From contig NZ_CP046192.1 in NCBI RefSeq assembly GCF_012568645.1, positions 187,981 through 251,980 of the forward strand: 64,000 bases of DNA, in the 5' to 3' direction. The position numbers were made by a program, and so were the translations under genes. Below are positions 39,936 to 49,600 of the stretch, one piece after another; the stretch's first letter is position 1; each line of letters starts with the position of its first letter. The notes under the pieces are model-generated. The model ran no database searches, was not told the origin of the DNA, and saw only the letters and a list, made by a program, of their open reading frames with translations. The DNA is from Enterobacteriaceae endosymbiont of Donacia simplex (GTDB lineage Bacteria > Pseudomonadota > Gammaproteobacteria > Enterobacterales > Enterobacteriaceae).

Positions 39936-39999
39936 TACAAACCTCATTTAAATAAATAAAACAATAAATTTTTTAAAAATATTTTTATAAATTTAAATA

Positions 40000-40632
40000 T
40001 TAACATTTTTTTTTATTAAAAATAATACTATCTACTAATCCATATTCTATTGCTTCTTGAGCAGATAAAAATCTATCTCTATTTGTATCTTTTTCAATAA
40101 TTTCGATAGATTTACCTGTATGTAATGACATAAGTTTATTTATAAAATTTTTAATTCTTAAAATTTCTTGAGTTTGAATTTCAATGTCAGTTACTTGTCC
40201 TTGATAACCTCCTATTGGTTGATGTATCATTACTCTAGCATGAGGTAGGCAAAATCTTTTTTTTTTTTTCCCAGAAGCTAATAAAAAAGCAGCCATGGAA
40301 CATGCTTGTCCTATACAAAGTGTACTAACATCTGAATTTACAAATTGTATTGTATCATAAATAGACATTCCTGATGTAATCACACCTCCTGGACTATTAA
40401 TATAAATAAAAATATCTTTATTTGAATCTTCTGAATCTAAAAATAAAATTTGAGCAACTATTAAATTTGCCATATTATCTTCAATAGGTCCTGTTAAAAA
40501 AATAATACGTTCTTTTAAAAGTCTGGAAAAAATATCATATGATCTTTCACCTCTAGAAGTATTTTCAATGACAATAGGAATTGTATTCATTTGATTTTTT
40601 TCAATATTTTTATTATTTTTTATATATAACAT
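40000..40632 (-). CDS. clpP: ATP-dependent Clp protease proteolytic subunit ClpP
   Basis: The tetradecameric serine peptidase. The 210 residues (E. coli 207) hold the triad Ser112 ([11 protein letters not shown]), His137 (MIHQPIGG) and Asp186 (DTNRDRFL). Between Ser and His lies an A13 mRNA run (40257-40269) coding the KKKK of [12 protein letters not shown], a spot prone to polymerase slippage. In E. coli tig sits between bolA and clpP; here only 43 bases remain, so trigger factor has been deleted from this place. Confidence 0.97.
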   Translation of the reverse strand: MLYIKNNKNIEKNQMNTIPIVIENTSRGERSYDIFSRLLKERIIFLTGPIEDNMANLIVAQILFLDSEDSNKDIFIYINSPGGVITSGMSIYDTIQFVNSDVSTLCIGQACSMAAFLLASGKKKKRFCLPHARVMIHQPIGGYQGQVTDIEIQTQEILRIKNFINKLMSLHTGKSIEIIEKDTNRDRFLSAQEAIEYGLVDSIIFNKKKC

Positions 40633-40675
40633 TATAATCCTTTAATAAAATTTTATAATTTTAGTTTTAAATTTT

Positions 40676-40951
40676 TTATATATTTTTAAATTTTTTCCAC
40701 TCAGATAATGTATAAGTATTTAATGATAATGAATGAATATTTTTAAATTTATTTCCTATAATATGGTATATTAATCTATGACGAGTAATTAGTGATTTAT
40801 TATTAAATAAATTGCTTACAATAATAATTTCAAGATGAGTTATCAAAAAATTATTTTTTTTATTATCATGATTCTGACTAGTATTATTAATTTTTAAATA
40901 TATAGGTTTTAATTTAGATATTATCTTATTTTCTATTCTTTTTATAATCAT
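40676..40951 (-). CDS. bolA: BolA family protein
   Basis: A small protein (91 residues, E. coli BolA 105) that works with monothiol glutaredoxin in Fe-S handling and has been linked to cell-shape control. The start MIIKRIENKIISKLKPIYLKI and the core SLITRHRLIYHIIGNK...HSLSLNTYTLSEWK follow E. coli BolA, including the RHR histidine. The C-terminal tail is shorter. It is the first gene of the bolA-clpP-clpX-lon run. nfuA, another Fe-S gene, lies close by on the other strand. Confidence 0.9.
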   Translation of the reverse strand: MIIKRIENKIISKLKPIYLKINNTSQNHDNKKNNFLITHLEIIIVSNLFNNKSLITRHRLIYHIIGNKFKNIHSLSLNTYTLSEWKKFKNI

Positions 40952-41017
40952 TATTATATATATCCGAAATTTTATTTTTTATAAAAAAAGCATATTTTTT
41001 ACATTACAAATAAAATA

Positions 41018-41803
41018 TTATAAAATATTTTCAATGTTAGACATTACTAACTTTATAATATTAGAATTACCAGCTAACATATTTGAAGAATTTTTATAAT
41101 TATAATGTCCAATAAAATTTGTTATTAATCCTCCTGCTTCTTTTATAATTAATTCGCCAGCAAGTAAATAATTAAAATTTTGTACATTATTATTAATATA
41201 ACAATCAATTTTATTTGCTGCTAAATAAGCTAAATCTAAAGATGTAGAACCACTTATTCTTATTGAAATAAAATTTTTTTTAAATAATTCAAATAAATTA
41301 ATATTTTGTTTTTTAAAAAAAAAATAATTAGTATTTAACGCAAATATTAAAATTTTTTTTTTATATATATCACAACGCAATTTATAACCATTTAATTGAG
41401 CGTTTTGTCCTCTTATTGCAGTAAATAAATCATTTTTTAATGGATCATATATTAAAGAAATTTCTGTTTTTCCTTGTATACAAATAGCTATTGAAATTGA
41501 AAAATGGGGTAATTTTTTTAAAAAATTAATAATTCCATCTATAGGATTAATAATCCATATAGTTTTTTTATATTTAAAAATAAAAAAATTTTCTTTATTT
41601 AAAATAACGATATTTTTAGAATATATATTATAAAATATTTTAGTAATTATATTAATTAAGTTTTTATTAATTTTTTTTATTAAAATATTACTATCATAAT
41701 TATTATTATATATATTTGCATTCTGCATCTCATAATTTTTTATAATAATATTACCAATATTACGTATTATACGTATAGCGATATTAAGCATTGGAGAACG
41801 CAT
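41018..41803 (-). CDS. suhB: SuhB, inositol-monophosphatase fold with metal site lost
   Basis: The 261 residues align without gaps at the ends to E. coli SuhB (267), from MLNIAIRIIRNIGN to GHYNYKNSSNMLAGN. In E. coli it has inositol monophosphatase activity and also acts with NusA in rRNA antitermination. Here four of the five acidic metal ligands are asparagine: Asn46 (E. coli Asp44), Asn69 (Glu67), Asn86 (Asp84, NPIDG for DPLDG) and Asn211 (Asp212, FNY for WDF). Only Asp89 (Asp87) remains. Catalysis should be lost, while the fold, length and frame are preserved. The gene is more likely kept for its ribosomal-RNA role than as an enzyme. Confidence 0.93.
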   Translation of the reverse strand: MRSPMLNIAIRIIRNIGNIIIKNYEMQNANIYNNNYDSNILIKKINKNLINIITKIFYNIYSKNIVILNKENFFIFKYKKTIWIINPIDGIINFLKKLPHFSISIAICIQGKTEISLIYDPLKNDLFTAIRGQNAQLNGYKLRCDIYKKKILIFALNTNYFFFKKQNINLFELFKKNFISIRISGSTSLDLAYLAANKIDCYINNNVQNFNYLLAGELIIKEAGGLITNFIGHYNYKNSSNMLAGNSNIIKLVMSNIENIL

Positions 41804-41973
41804 ATATTATTTCTCATTTATATTCATTCTTATATTTTAAACTAAATAACTAAATAATATTTTTATTTTATAATAAAAAAATAATATTTAAAATATTTAT
41901 TTAAAATATTGTTTTTTTTTAAAAAACATATATTATTTAAATAAATATTTTAAATATTATTTTTTTATTAATT

Positions 41974-42549
41974 ATGTTAAAAATTACAAAATTAGCTCAA
42001 GAATATTTTTTAAAATTATTATCTAAAAAAAAGAAAAATATATGTATTAGAATTTCTGTTTTTATAAAAAATAATATATTTAAAGGTAATATTGCTTTTT
42101 GTGATATAAAAAAAATTAAAAATAATGATATTAAATTAAATTTTAACAAATTAAATATATTTATAGAATTTAATAGTTTAAAATTTCTAGAAAATATTAA
42201 AATAGATATTGTAAAAAAAGAATTATCTAAAAAATTAAAATTTATAGTTTTAAGTAAAAATAATATTACAATTAAACAAAATATACAAAATTTAAAAAAA
42301 GATATTAATAATTTTTTAAAAAATATAATTAATCCTAAATTATTACATCATGGTGGATTTATTATATTAAAAAATATAACAATTAATTATATTTTATTAG
42401 TAGAATTTCATGGTGGTTGTCAAGGATGTTCGATGAGTAATTATACTCTTCAAAATTGGATAAAAAAAGAAATATTATATAATTTTCCAGAAATTAAAGA
42501 AGTACATGATGTTACTTTACATAAAAAAAATGAATTATCTTATTATTAA
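41974..42549 (+). CDS. nfuA: Fe-S biogenesis protein NfuA
   Basis: It receives a [4Fe-4S] cluster and delivers it to client enzymes such as lipoyl synthase and aconitase. The 191 residues equal the E. coli length. The N-terminal A-type-like domain is weakly conserved; the C-terminal Nfu domain has the cluster motif Cys149-x-x-Cys152 (HGGCQGCSMSNYTL) and ends SYY as in E. coli. Clients in this window that carry Fe-S clusters include IlvD, and lipoate-dependent E2 proteins depend on lipoyl synthase. Confidence 0.96.
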   Translation: MLKITKLAQEYFLKLLSKKKKNICIRISVFIKNNIFKGNIAFCDIKKIKNNDIKLNFNKLNIFIEFNSLKFLENIKIDIVKKELSKKLKFIVLSKNNITIKQNIQNLKKDINNFLKNIINPKLLHHGGFIILKNITINYILLVEFHGGCQGCSMSNYTLQNWIKKEILYNFPEIKEVHDVTLHKKNELSYY

Positions 42550-42669
42550 ATAAATAAATATATCATTTTTTATTTAAATATTTTATGATTTTTAAAAATA
42601 TATATTAAGTAATTTAATAATTTAAAAAATATTTATATATTTAAATATTTAAATAAGGAATAAAAATAT

Positions 42670-43560
42670 ATGCCTGTAATAGTTCCTAAAAAATTACCTG
42701 CTATTAATTTTTTAAAAAAAGAAAAAATATTTTTATTAACAAAATCTGAAAAATATAAAAAATATTCAAATAAATTAAAAATACTTTTTTTAAATTTAAT
42801 GTTTAAAAAAATTGAAACAGAAAATCAACTTATTAGATTATTATCAAGTTCTTCTTTATTAATTGATTTATCGTTATTATCTGTACGTGATAATAAATCA
42901 TCCAATAATATATCTATTAATCATATTAATAAGTATTATCTAAATTTAGATCAAATATATAATAAATATTATGATGGTTTAATTATTTCAGGTGCTCCCT
43001 TAGGATTAATTAATTTTACAGATATAAGATTTTGGAAAGAATTTGTAAAAATTATACATTGGGCACAAGAACATGTAAATTCTATTTTATCTATATGTTG
43101 GTCTGTACAAGCAATACTCAATATATTATATAATATTCCAAAAAAGATTAATCAATCAAAATTATTAGGTATATTTAAACATAAAATATTATTAAAAAAA
43201 AATTTTTTAGTACAAGGATTTGATGATTATTTTTTTGTTCCTCATTCTAGATATTCTGATTTTTCTTTAAAATTTATAAAATATTATACTAACTTAAAAA
43301 TTATTTCTTATTCAGAAGAAGCAGGTGTATATATTTTTACGAGTGATAAAAATAAATATATATTTATTACTGGACATCCGGAATATGATGCTTTAACAAT
43401 AAATAAAGAATATTTAAATGATATAAAAAATAATTTAAACGTTCATATACCTTATAATTATTACCCTCAAAATAATAAACAATTAATACCTAAAATTACT
43501 TGGAGAAGTCATGGTAATTTATTATTTTTAAATTGGTTAAATTATTTATTTTATAAATAA
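42670..43560 (+). CDS. metA: Homoserine O-succinyltransferase
   Basis: It commits homoserine to methionine synthesis using succinyl-CoA. The 296 residues (E. coli 309, 13 longer at the C-terminus) have the catalytic Cys143 (SICWSVQAI), His236 and Glu238 (TGHPEYD) and the KKIETENQ segment. Gly112 in SGAPLGL corresponds to the glycine that marks succinyl-CoA rather than acetyl-CoA use. It is therefore a second consumer of SucAB product in this window. An AAGGA ribosome site precedes it. Confidence 0.96.
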   Translation: MPVIVPKKLPAINFLKKEKIFLLTKSEKYKKYSNKLKILFLNLMFKKIETENQLIRLLSSSSLLIDLSLLSVRDNKSSNNISINHINKYYLNLDQIYNKYYDGLIISGAPLGLINFTDIRFWKEFVKIIHWAQEHVNSILSICWSVQAILNILYNIPKKINQSKLLGIFKHKILLKKNFLVQGFDDYFFVPHSRYSDFSLKFIKYYTNLKIISYSEEAGVYIFTSDKNKYIFITGHPEYDALTINKEYLNDIKNNLNVHIPYNYYPQNNKQLIPKITWRSHGNLLFLNWLNYLFYK

Positions 43561-43589
43561 AAAAATATTTAATTTTAAAAGGAGTTTTT

Positions 43590-45344
43590 ATGTTAACTAC
43601 TAAATATTTATTTTTTACATCTAAAAATAAAATATATGATAATAATATTAATAGTTATTTTTTAATGATTAAATCAGGAATGGTAAGAAAATTATCTTCT
43701 GGAATATATACTTGGTTACCTACTGGGTTAAGAGTAATTAATAATTTTAAAAAAATAATACGTTATTTTATGACAGATATAGATGCAATAGAATTATTAT
43801 TACCTATTTTACATCCAAGTAACATATGGGAAAAAAGTGGCCGTATAAATGAATACGGGGAAGAATTATTAAAAGTTTTAGATCGTAAAAAAAGAAATTT
43901 TCTTTTAGCACCTACACATGAAGAAGTTATTACTTATTTAATAAATAATGAAATAAAATCATATAAATCTATACCTATTCATTTATATCAAATACAAACA
44001 AAATTTAGAGATGAAATAAGATCACGTTTAGGTGTTATACGTGCTAAGGAATTTTTAATGAAAGATAGTTATTCTTTTCATATAAATAATTTTTCTTTAA
44101 AAGAAACTTATAATATTGTATTAAAAACTTATAAAAAAATATTTGATTTTATGAATATAAAATATTTAATTGTAAAAGCTGATAATAATATTATTGGTGG
44201 TGATATTTCTCATGAATTTCACATTTTATCTAAAAATGGAGAAAATTCAATTGTTGTATCCAAAGATAAAAAATATATTTCTAATAAAGAATTAAAAGAA
44301 TATTTTTTTTATAAAAAATATAATTTAAATAAAAGAAAATTTCTTACAAGAAAAATACTAATTTTAAAAAATTGTTTAAATTATAAAAAATTAGCTAAAA
44401 TTTGTAATTTATCTATAAAAAATATTATTAAAACAATTATTGTTAAAACATTAGATAAAAAAAATCCTTTTATTGCTTTATTAATTAGAGCAGATTATGA
44501 ATTAAATTTTCATAAAATTAAGAAAATTAATAATAAAATAACAAAAATTTTATCAAATATAGAAGTAGAAAAAATTTTTAAAATAAATATACATTCAATA
44601 GGACCTTTTAATCTAAAAATTCCTATTATAGGAGATTATTCTATAATTAACATGTATAATTTTATTATAGGAGCTAATATTAGATATAAATATTTTATTA
44701 ATACAAATTGGAAGATAAATTTACCTATACCTAATAATATTCAAGATATTCGCTATATAGTTAATAATGATTTAACTCCAGTTAAAAAAAACTTAATAAA
44801 AATTAAACGTAGTATAGAAATAGCTCATATTTTTCAAATTGGTAAAAAATATTCAAAAATAATGAATGCTTATATATATAATAAAAATAAAGTTAAAAAA
44901 TTTATATATATGGGATGTTATGGGATCGGGATATCAAGATTAATTGCAGCTATAATAGAACAAAATTATGATTCAAAAGGTATTATATGGCCAAATCCAT
45001 TTTTAGCTCCTTTTTTAGTAGCTATTATTCCAATTAATATGTATAAATATTCTATGGTTGAAAAATATTCTTTTTTAATTTATAAAAAATTTAAATTGTT
45101 AGGAATAAATATTATTTTTGATAATCGTAATGAAACTCCTGGAGTTATGTTTGCTGATATAGATTTAATTGGAGTACCACATATTATTATTATTAATAAT
45201 AATAATATTATTAATAATAATGTTGAATATAAAAATAGAAAAACAGGATTAAAAAATATTATTTCTATTGATGTAATTGTTGATTTTATTTTTAAGAAAA
45301 TTCAAATAAATAAATTTTTTAACATATTTTATTCCAAAAAATAA
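43590..45344 (+). CDS. proS: Prolyl-tRNA synthetase (bacterial type with editing domain)
   Basis: It charges tRNA-Pro. The 584 residues (E. coli 572) start TTKYLFFTSKN like the E. coli enzyme. Class II motif 1 (LMIKSGMVRKLSSGIYTWLPTG), motif 2 (KFRDEIRSRLGVIRAKEFLMKDSYSFH) and motif 3 (GCYGIGISRLIAAI) are present. The central INS editing domain lies between residues of about 220 and 400 (NIIKTIIVKTLDKKNPFIALLIR). Its 3' end overlaps tilS by 26 bases, convergently. A GGAG ribosome site precedes it. Confidence 0.97.
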   Translation: MLTTKYLFFTSKNKIYDNNINSYFLMIKSGMVRKLSSGIYTWLPTGLRVINNFKKIIRYFMTDIDAIELLLPILHPSNIWEKSGRINEYGEELLKVLDRKKRNFLLAPTHEEVITYLINNEIKSYKSIPIHLYQIQTKFRDEIRSRLGVIRAKEFLMKDSYSFHINNFSLKETYNIVLKTYKKIFDFMNIKYLIVKADNNIIGGDISHEFHILSKNGENSIVVSKDKKYISNKELKEYFFYKKYNLNKRKFLTRKILILKNCLNYKKLAKICNLSIKNIIKTIIVKTLDKKNPFIALLIRADYELNFHKIKKINNKITKILSNIEVEKIFKINIHSIGPFNLKIPIIGDYSIINMYNFIIGANIRYKYFINTNWKINLPIPNNIQDIRYIVNNDLTPVKKNLIKIKRSIEIAHIFQIGKKYSKIMNAYIYNKNKVKKFIYMGCYGIGISRLIAAIIEQNYDSKGIIWPNPFLAPFLVAIIPINMYKYSMVEKYSFLIYKKFKLLGINIIFDNRNETPGVMFADIDLIGVPHIIIINNNNIINNNVEYKNRKTGLKNIISIDVIVDFIFKKIQINKFFNIFYSKK

Positions 45345-46650
45345 AAAAATTATCTTTTTTATATAAAGTTGCTTTTCCTTCTTTAGTTATTAATTTATTT
45401 TCTAGATCAGCAATTAATATATTATTATAAAATAATAATGGAATTTGTTCTCTTTTCCATTTAGGAATAGATAATTTTTTCCATATATCATTTATATTTA
45501 TTAATTTTTTAATATTATTAAAATAAAATTTTTCTGAAATATTAAATTTTATATATATAATTTCATTATATTTAGGTTTTCTAATATATATTGATTCTTT
45601 TTTATAATTAAAATTTATATATAATATTATTAATTTTCCTAATTTATTAGGTAATAAAAGAGGAATATTAAAATTATTCCAAGTTAAAATAAGATTTTTT
45701 AAATAAGGAAAATATTTTATACAAAATAAATAATTTTTATATTTTCGAATAATATATTTTCCTATTTTTACTTGAGGATTATTATTTTTTTTACAACAAA
45801 TAATTTCATTCCATATGATAAGTAATATTTTTCTAGAAGGCATATAATAATATTTATTATATTCTATCCATTTTCTAATAATAAAATTTCTTTTTGAAAT
45901 ACTATAATTAAGTAAAGGTTTAATAAATAGACTATTATCTTTTTGTATTAATTTTATTAATATTGGATTTATTAAATCTGTTAATAATTCTTCTTGTTCT
46001 TTATAATTTTTTATAGCTTTAATAATTGAATTTTTAAAAAAAGGCCATCTATAAGTTAATTTAGGTAAAATAATATGACGTAAAAAATTACGATCATATT
46101 TTATATTTTTATTACTTGAATCTTCTACCCATTTTAATTTTTTTTTTATAGCATAATTAATTATTTTTTTTTTACTTATCTTAAGCAATGGACGAAATAA
46201 TATTATTTTATTAAAAATTTTAATTTTTGATATTCCTGACAAACCTTTTGGACCACTACCCCTTTTTAAAAATAAAAAAAAATTTTCGCATTGATCATCT
46301 AAATGATGAGCAGTTACTAAAATTTCATTTTTTTGAATAATATTTTGAAAAATCTGATATCTTTTTTTTCGTGCACATTTTTCTATGTTACTTTTTGTTT
46401 TAATATTTATATTTTTATAAATAAATGATATGTTCCATTTTTTACATTGTAAAAAACAGTTTTTCATCCAATTATTTGATTCATAGTTTAAATTATGATT
46501 AATATAAATAGCTCTTAATAAAAGAGGATATTTTTTTCTTAATTTAAATAAATTATATAATAATACTGTAGAATCTATTCCACCACTATATGCTATTAGT
46601 ATTTTTTTAAATTTTTTTAATATTAATTGTATTTTTTTTTCTATTAACAT
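45319..46650 (-). CDS. tilS: tRNA-Ile lysidine synthetase
   Basis: It attaches lysine to C34 of tRNA-Ile(CAU) so that it reads AUA and is charged with Ile. The N-terminal PP-loop ATPase motif is IAYSGGIDSTVLLYNL (Ser22-Ser27). The family landmarks HHLDDQCENFFLFLKRGSGPKGLSGI, a rewired substrate-binding part and C-terminal subdomains give 443 residues (E. coli 432). The substrate tRNA is encoded at 12813-12885. AUA is very common in a genome of this composition, so the enzyme is likely essential. It lies 40 bases after dnaE. Confidence 0.95.
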   Translation of the reverse strand: MLIEKKIQLILKKFKKILIAYSGGIDSTVLLYNLFKLRKKYPLLLRAIYINHNLNYESNNWMKNCFLQCKKWNISFIYKNINIKTKSNIEKCARKKRYQIFQNIIQKNEILVTAHHLDDQCENFFLFLKRGSGPKGLSGISKIKIFNKIILFRPLLKISKKKIINYAIKKKLKWVEDSSNKNIKYDRNFLRHIILPKLTYRWPFFKNSIIKAIKNYKEQEELLTDLINPILIKLIQKDNSLFIKPLLNYSISKRNFIIRKWIEYNKYYYMPSRKILLIIWNEIICCKKNNNPQVKIGKYIIRKYKNYLFCIKYFPYLKNLILTWNNFNIPLLLPNKLGKLIILYINFNYKKESIYIRKPKYNEIIYIKFNISEKFYFNNIKKLININDIWKKLSIPKWKREQIPLLFYNNILIADLENKLITKEGKATLYKKDNFFIFWNKIC

Positions 46651-46690
46651 ATTTAAATATTTTTATATTAAAATTTAAATAATAAAATTA

Positions 46691-49600
46691 TTAATTAAAT
46701 TCTAATTTAATATGATTATTATCTAATAAATCAATAAATTTATCAAAATTACTTGTATGTATAGAAATAAAGTAAGATTTAGTAAAATAAATTTTATTTT
46801 TAAAATTTGAATTTTTGTAAAAAAAATATATTTGTATATTTTTTTGATCTTTATTTTTTTTAAAAAATAAAAAACTTTTTAAAAATTTAAAAAAAAGTTT
46901 ATTTTTTAAAATTTTTTTATTTATAAAAATAATATTTATACTATTTAAATATCTTTCTCTATAGGTCATAATATCCATTATATGATTAACATCACATATA
47001 AATAATTTTAATAAATTATTAAAATATAATATTCCATTTATTATTACAATATTGTTTATTGTAATAATATCTTTTCTATTATTTAAAATATCTATTGATA
47101 AATGTATTTCAATAATATTAGAACTATCATCTAAATTAAAAAATAAAAATTTTTGTTTTTTATAGTTATAAAAAGTACGTATATTACTAATAATACCTCC
47201 TATTGCTATTTTTATAGGTAATTTATGATTTTTTTTATATTTTATTAATATATTATGTATATTATCTTTTTTTGTATAAAATAAAATTTCTTTTAAATAT
47301 ATATTTATTGGATGACCTGTTAAATAACAACCTAAAATATTTTTTTCCTTTATAAAAATATCTTTTTTAGTCCACATTAAATTTATATCATTATGAATAT
47401 ATTTTTTATCTTGTAATAATATTTTATTGTCTTTATTAAAAAAATCTATTTGACCTGTTTTTTGTTCGTCTAAATATTTATTAATAATTTTTATAATTTT
47501 TTCTAAATTATTTATTAATAATCCTCTATTAAAATTAAAACAATCTAATGAGCCAGATAATATTAATACTTCTATAATTTTTTTATTTATTTTTTTAAAA
47601 TTTATTTCAGTAAAAAAAGTAAATATGGATTTAAAAAAACCTATTTTTTTTCTAGTGTTAAGTATATTATCAGATTGTTGTTCACCAATACCTCTAATTG
47701 CTCCTAATCCATAGATAATATTGTTATATTTATCAACATGGAATTTATATAAACTATAATTAATATTAGGAGGTAAAACATTAATTTTCATGTTTTTACA
47801 TTCATTAATTAAATGAATAATTTTATTTGTATTATCCATTTCTGATGTTAAAACAGCTGCCATAAATTCTGCAGGATAATATTTTTTTAACCATAAAGTT
47901 TGATAAGATATTAAAGCATATCCAGCTGAATGAGATTTATTAAACCCATAAGAAGCAAATTTTTCTAAATAATCAAAAATTTTCATAGATAAAGTACTAT
48001 TAATTTTTAATTTTTTTGCACCTTTTAAAAAACGTTTTCTTTGTTTTCTCATTTCATTATGTTGTTTTTTACTTATTACTCTCCTTAAAATATCTGCTTC
48101 TCCTAAACTATATCCTGCTAATACTTGAGCTATTTTCATAACTTGTTCTTGATATAAAATAATTCCATATGTAGATTGTAATATTGATTTTAATTTTTTA
48201 TGTTGCCAATTTTTATCAGGATATGAAATAGTTTCTCTACCATGTTTTCGATTAATAAAATTTTCAACCATACCTGATTGTAAAGGTCCTGGTCTAAATA
48301 AGGCTAATAATGCTACTAAATCTTCAAAATTATCTGGTTTTAATTGTTTAATTAATTTTTTAATACCTTGTGATTCTAATTGAAATATACCTGTAGTTTT
48401 TGCAGTTTTTAAAAAATTAAAAATTAATTTATCATTTAATTTTATATTATTAATATTAACTAATTTTTTATTATTTTTAATAGATTTTTTATTAATCATA
48501 TTTACAGCATGATTTATAACAGTTAAAGTTCTCAAACCTAAAAAATCAAATTTAACTAAACCAATATCTTCAATATCATTTTTATCAAATTGAGTAACTA
48601 TATTTTCTCCATTATCATCACAATATATTGTTGTATATTTAATAATATTATTAGGAGCTATAACAATTCCTCCTGCATGTTTACCAATATTTTTTATTGT
48701 TCCTTCTAATTTTAAAGAAGTAAGTACTAGTTCTTTAATATTAATATCTGATTTATATAAATCAGATAATTTTTTATTATTCATAAATGCTTTTTTTAAA
48801 TTAATACCTAAATCAAAAGGAATTAATTTTGAAATACGATTAATAAAATCGTATGGATAACCTAAAACTCTACCTACATCTCTTATTACAGATTTTGCAG
48901 TCATAGTTCCAAATGTTATAATTTGGAATACTGATTCTTGTCCATATATTTTTTTTACATGATTAATTACTAAATCACGTTTTTCCATACAAAAATCAAT
49001 ATCAAAATCTGGCAATGATATTCTTTCTGTATTTAAGAATCTCTCAAAAATTAAATCAAATTTAATAGGATCTAGATTAGTAATATTTAAAACATAAGAT
49101 ACTAAAGAACCAGCACCAGAACCTCTGCCTGGACCTACAGGAATATTATTATTTTTTGCCCATTGAACAAATTCCATAACTATAAGAAAATAACTAGGAA
49201 AACCCATTTTATTAATAATATGTAATTCTTCATCTAATCTTTTTTTATATATTTTTTTTTGTATTTTAAATAAATTTAATTCTGGATATAAATTTTTTAA
49301 TTTTTTTTCTAAACCTATATAAGACTTTTTAATAATATATTGTTCTGGTGTAATATTTTTTTTTATATAAAAATTAGGTAAAAAATGTTTATTAAGTAAT
49401 AAAAAAATATTACACCTTTTAGCGATTTCTACACTATTAGAAAGTGCTTCAGGTATATCTTTAAATAAATAACACATTTCTTTTGTATTTTTTAAAAATT
49501 GTTCTTTACTATAATTAGATTTTTTATAACTTTTATTTAAATTATACCCTTTATTAATTGCTACTCTAATTTCATGTGTATAAAAATCATCTTTATTTAA

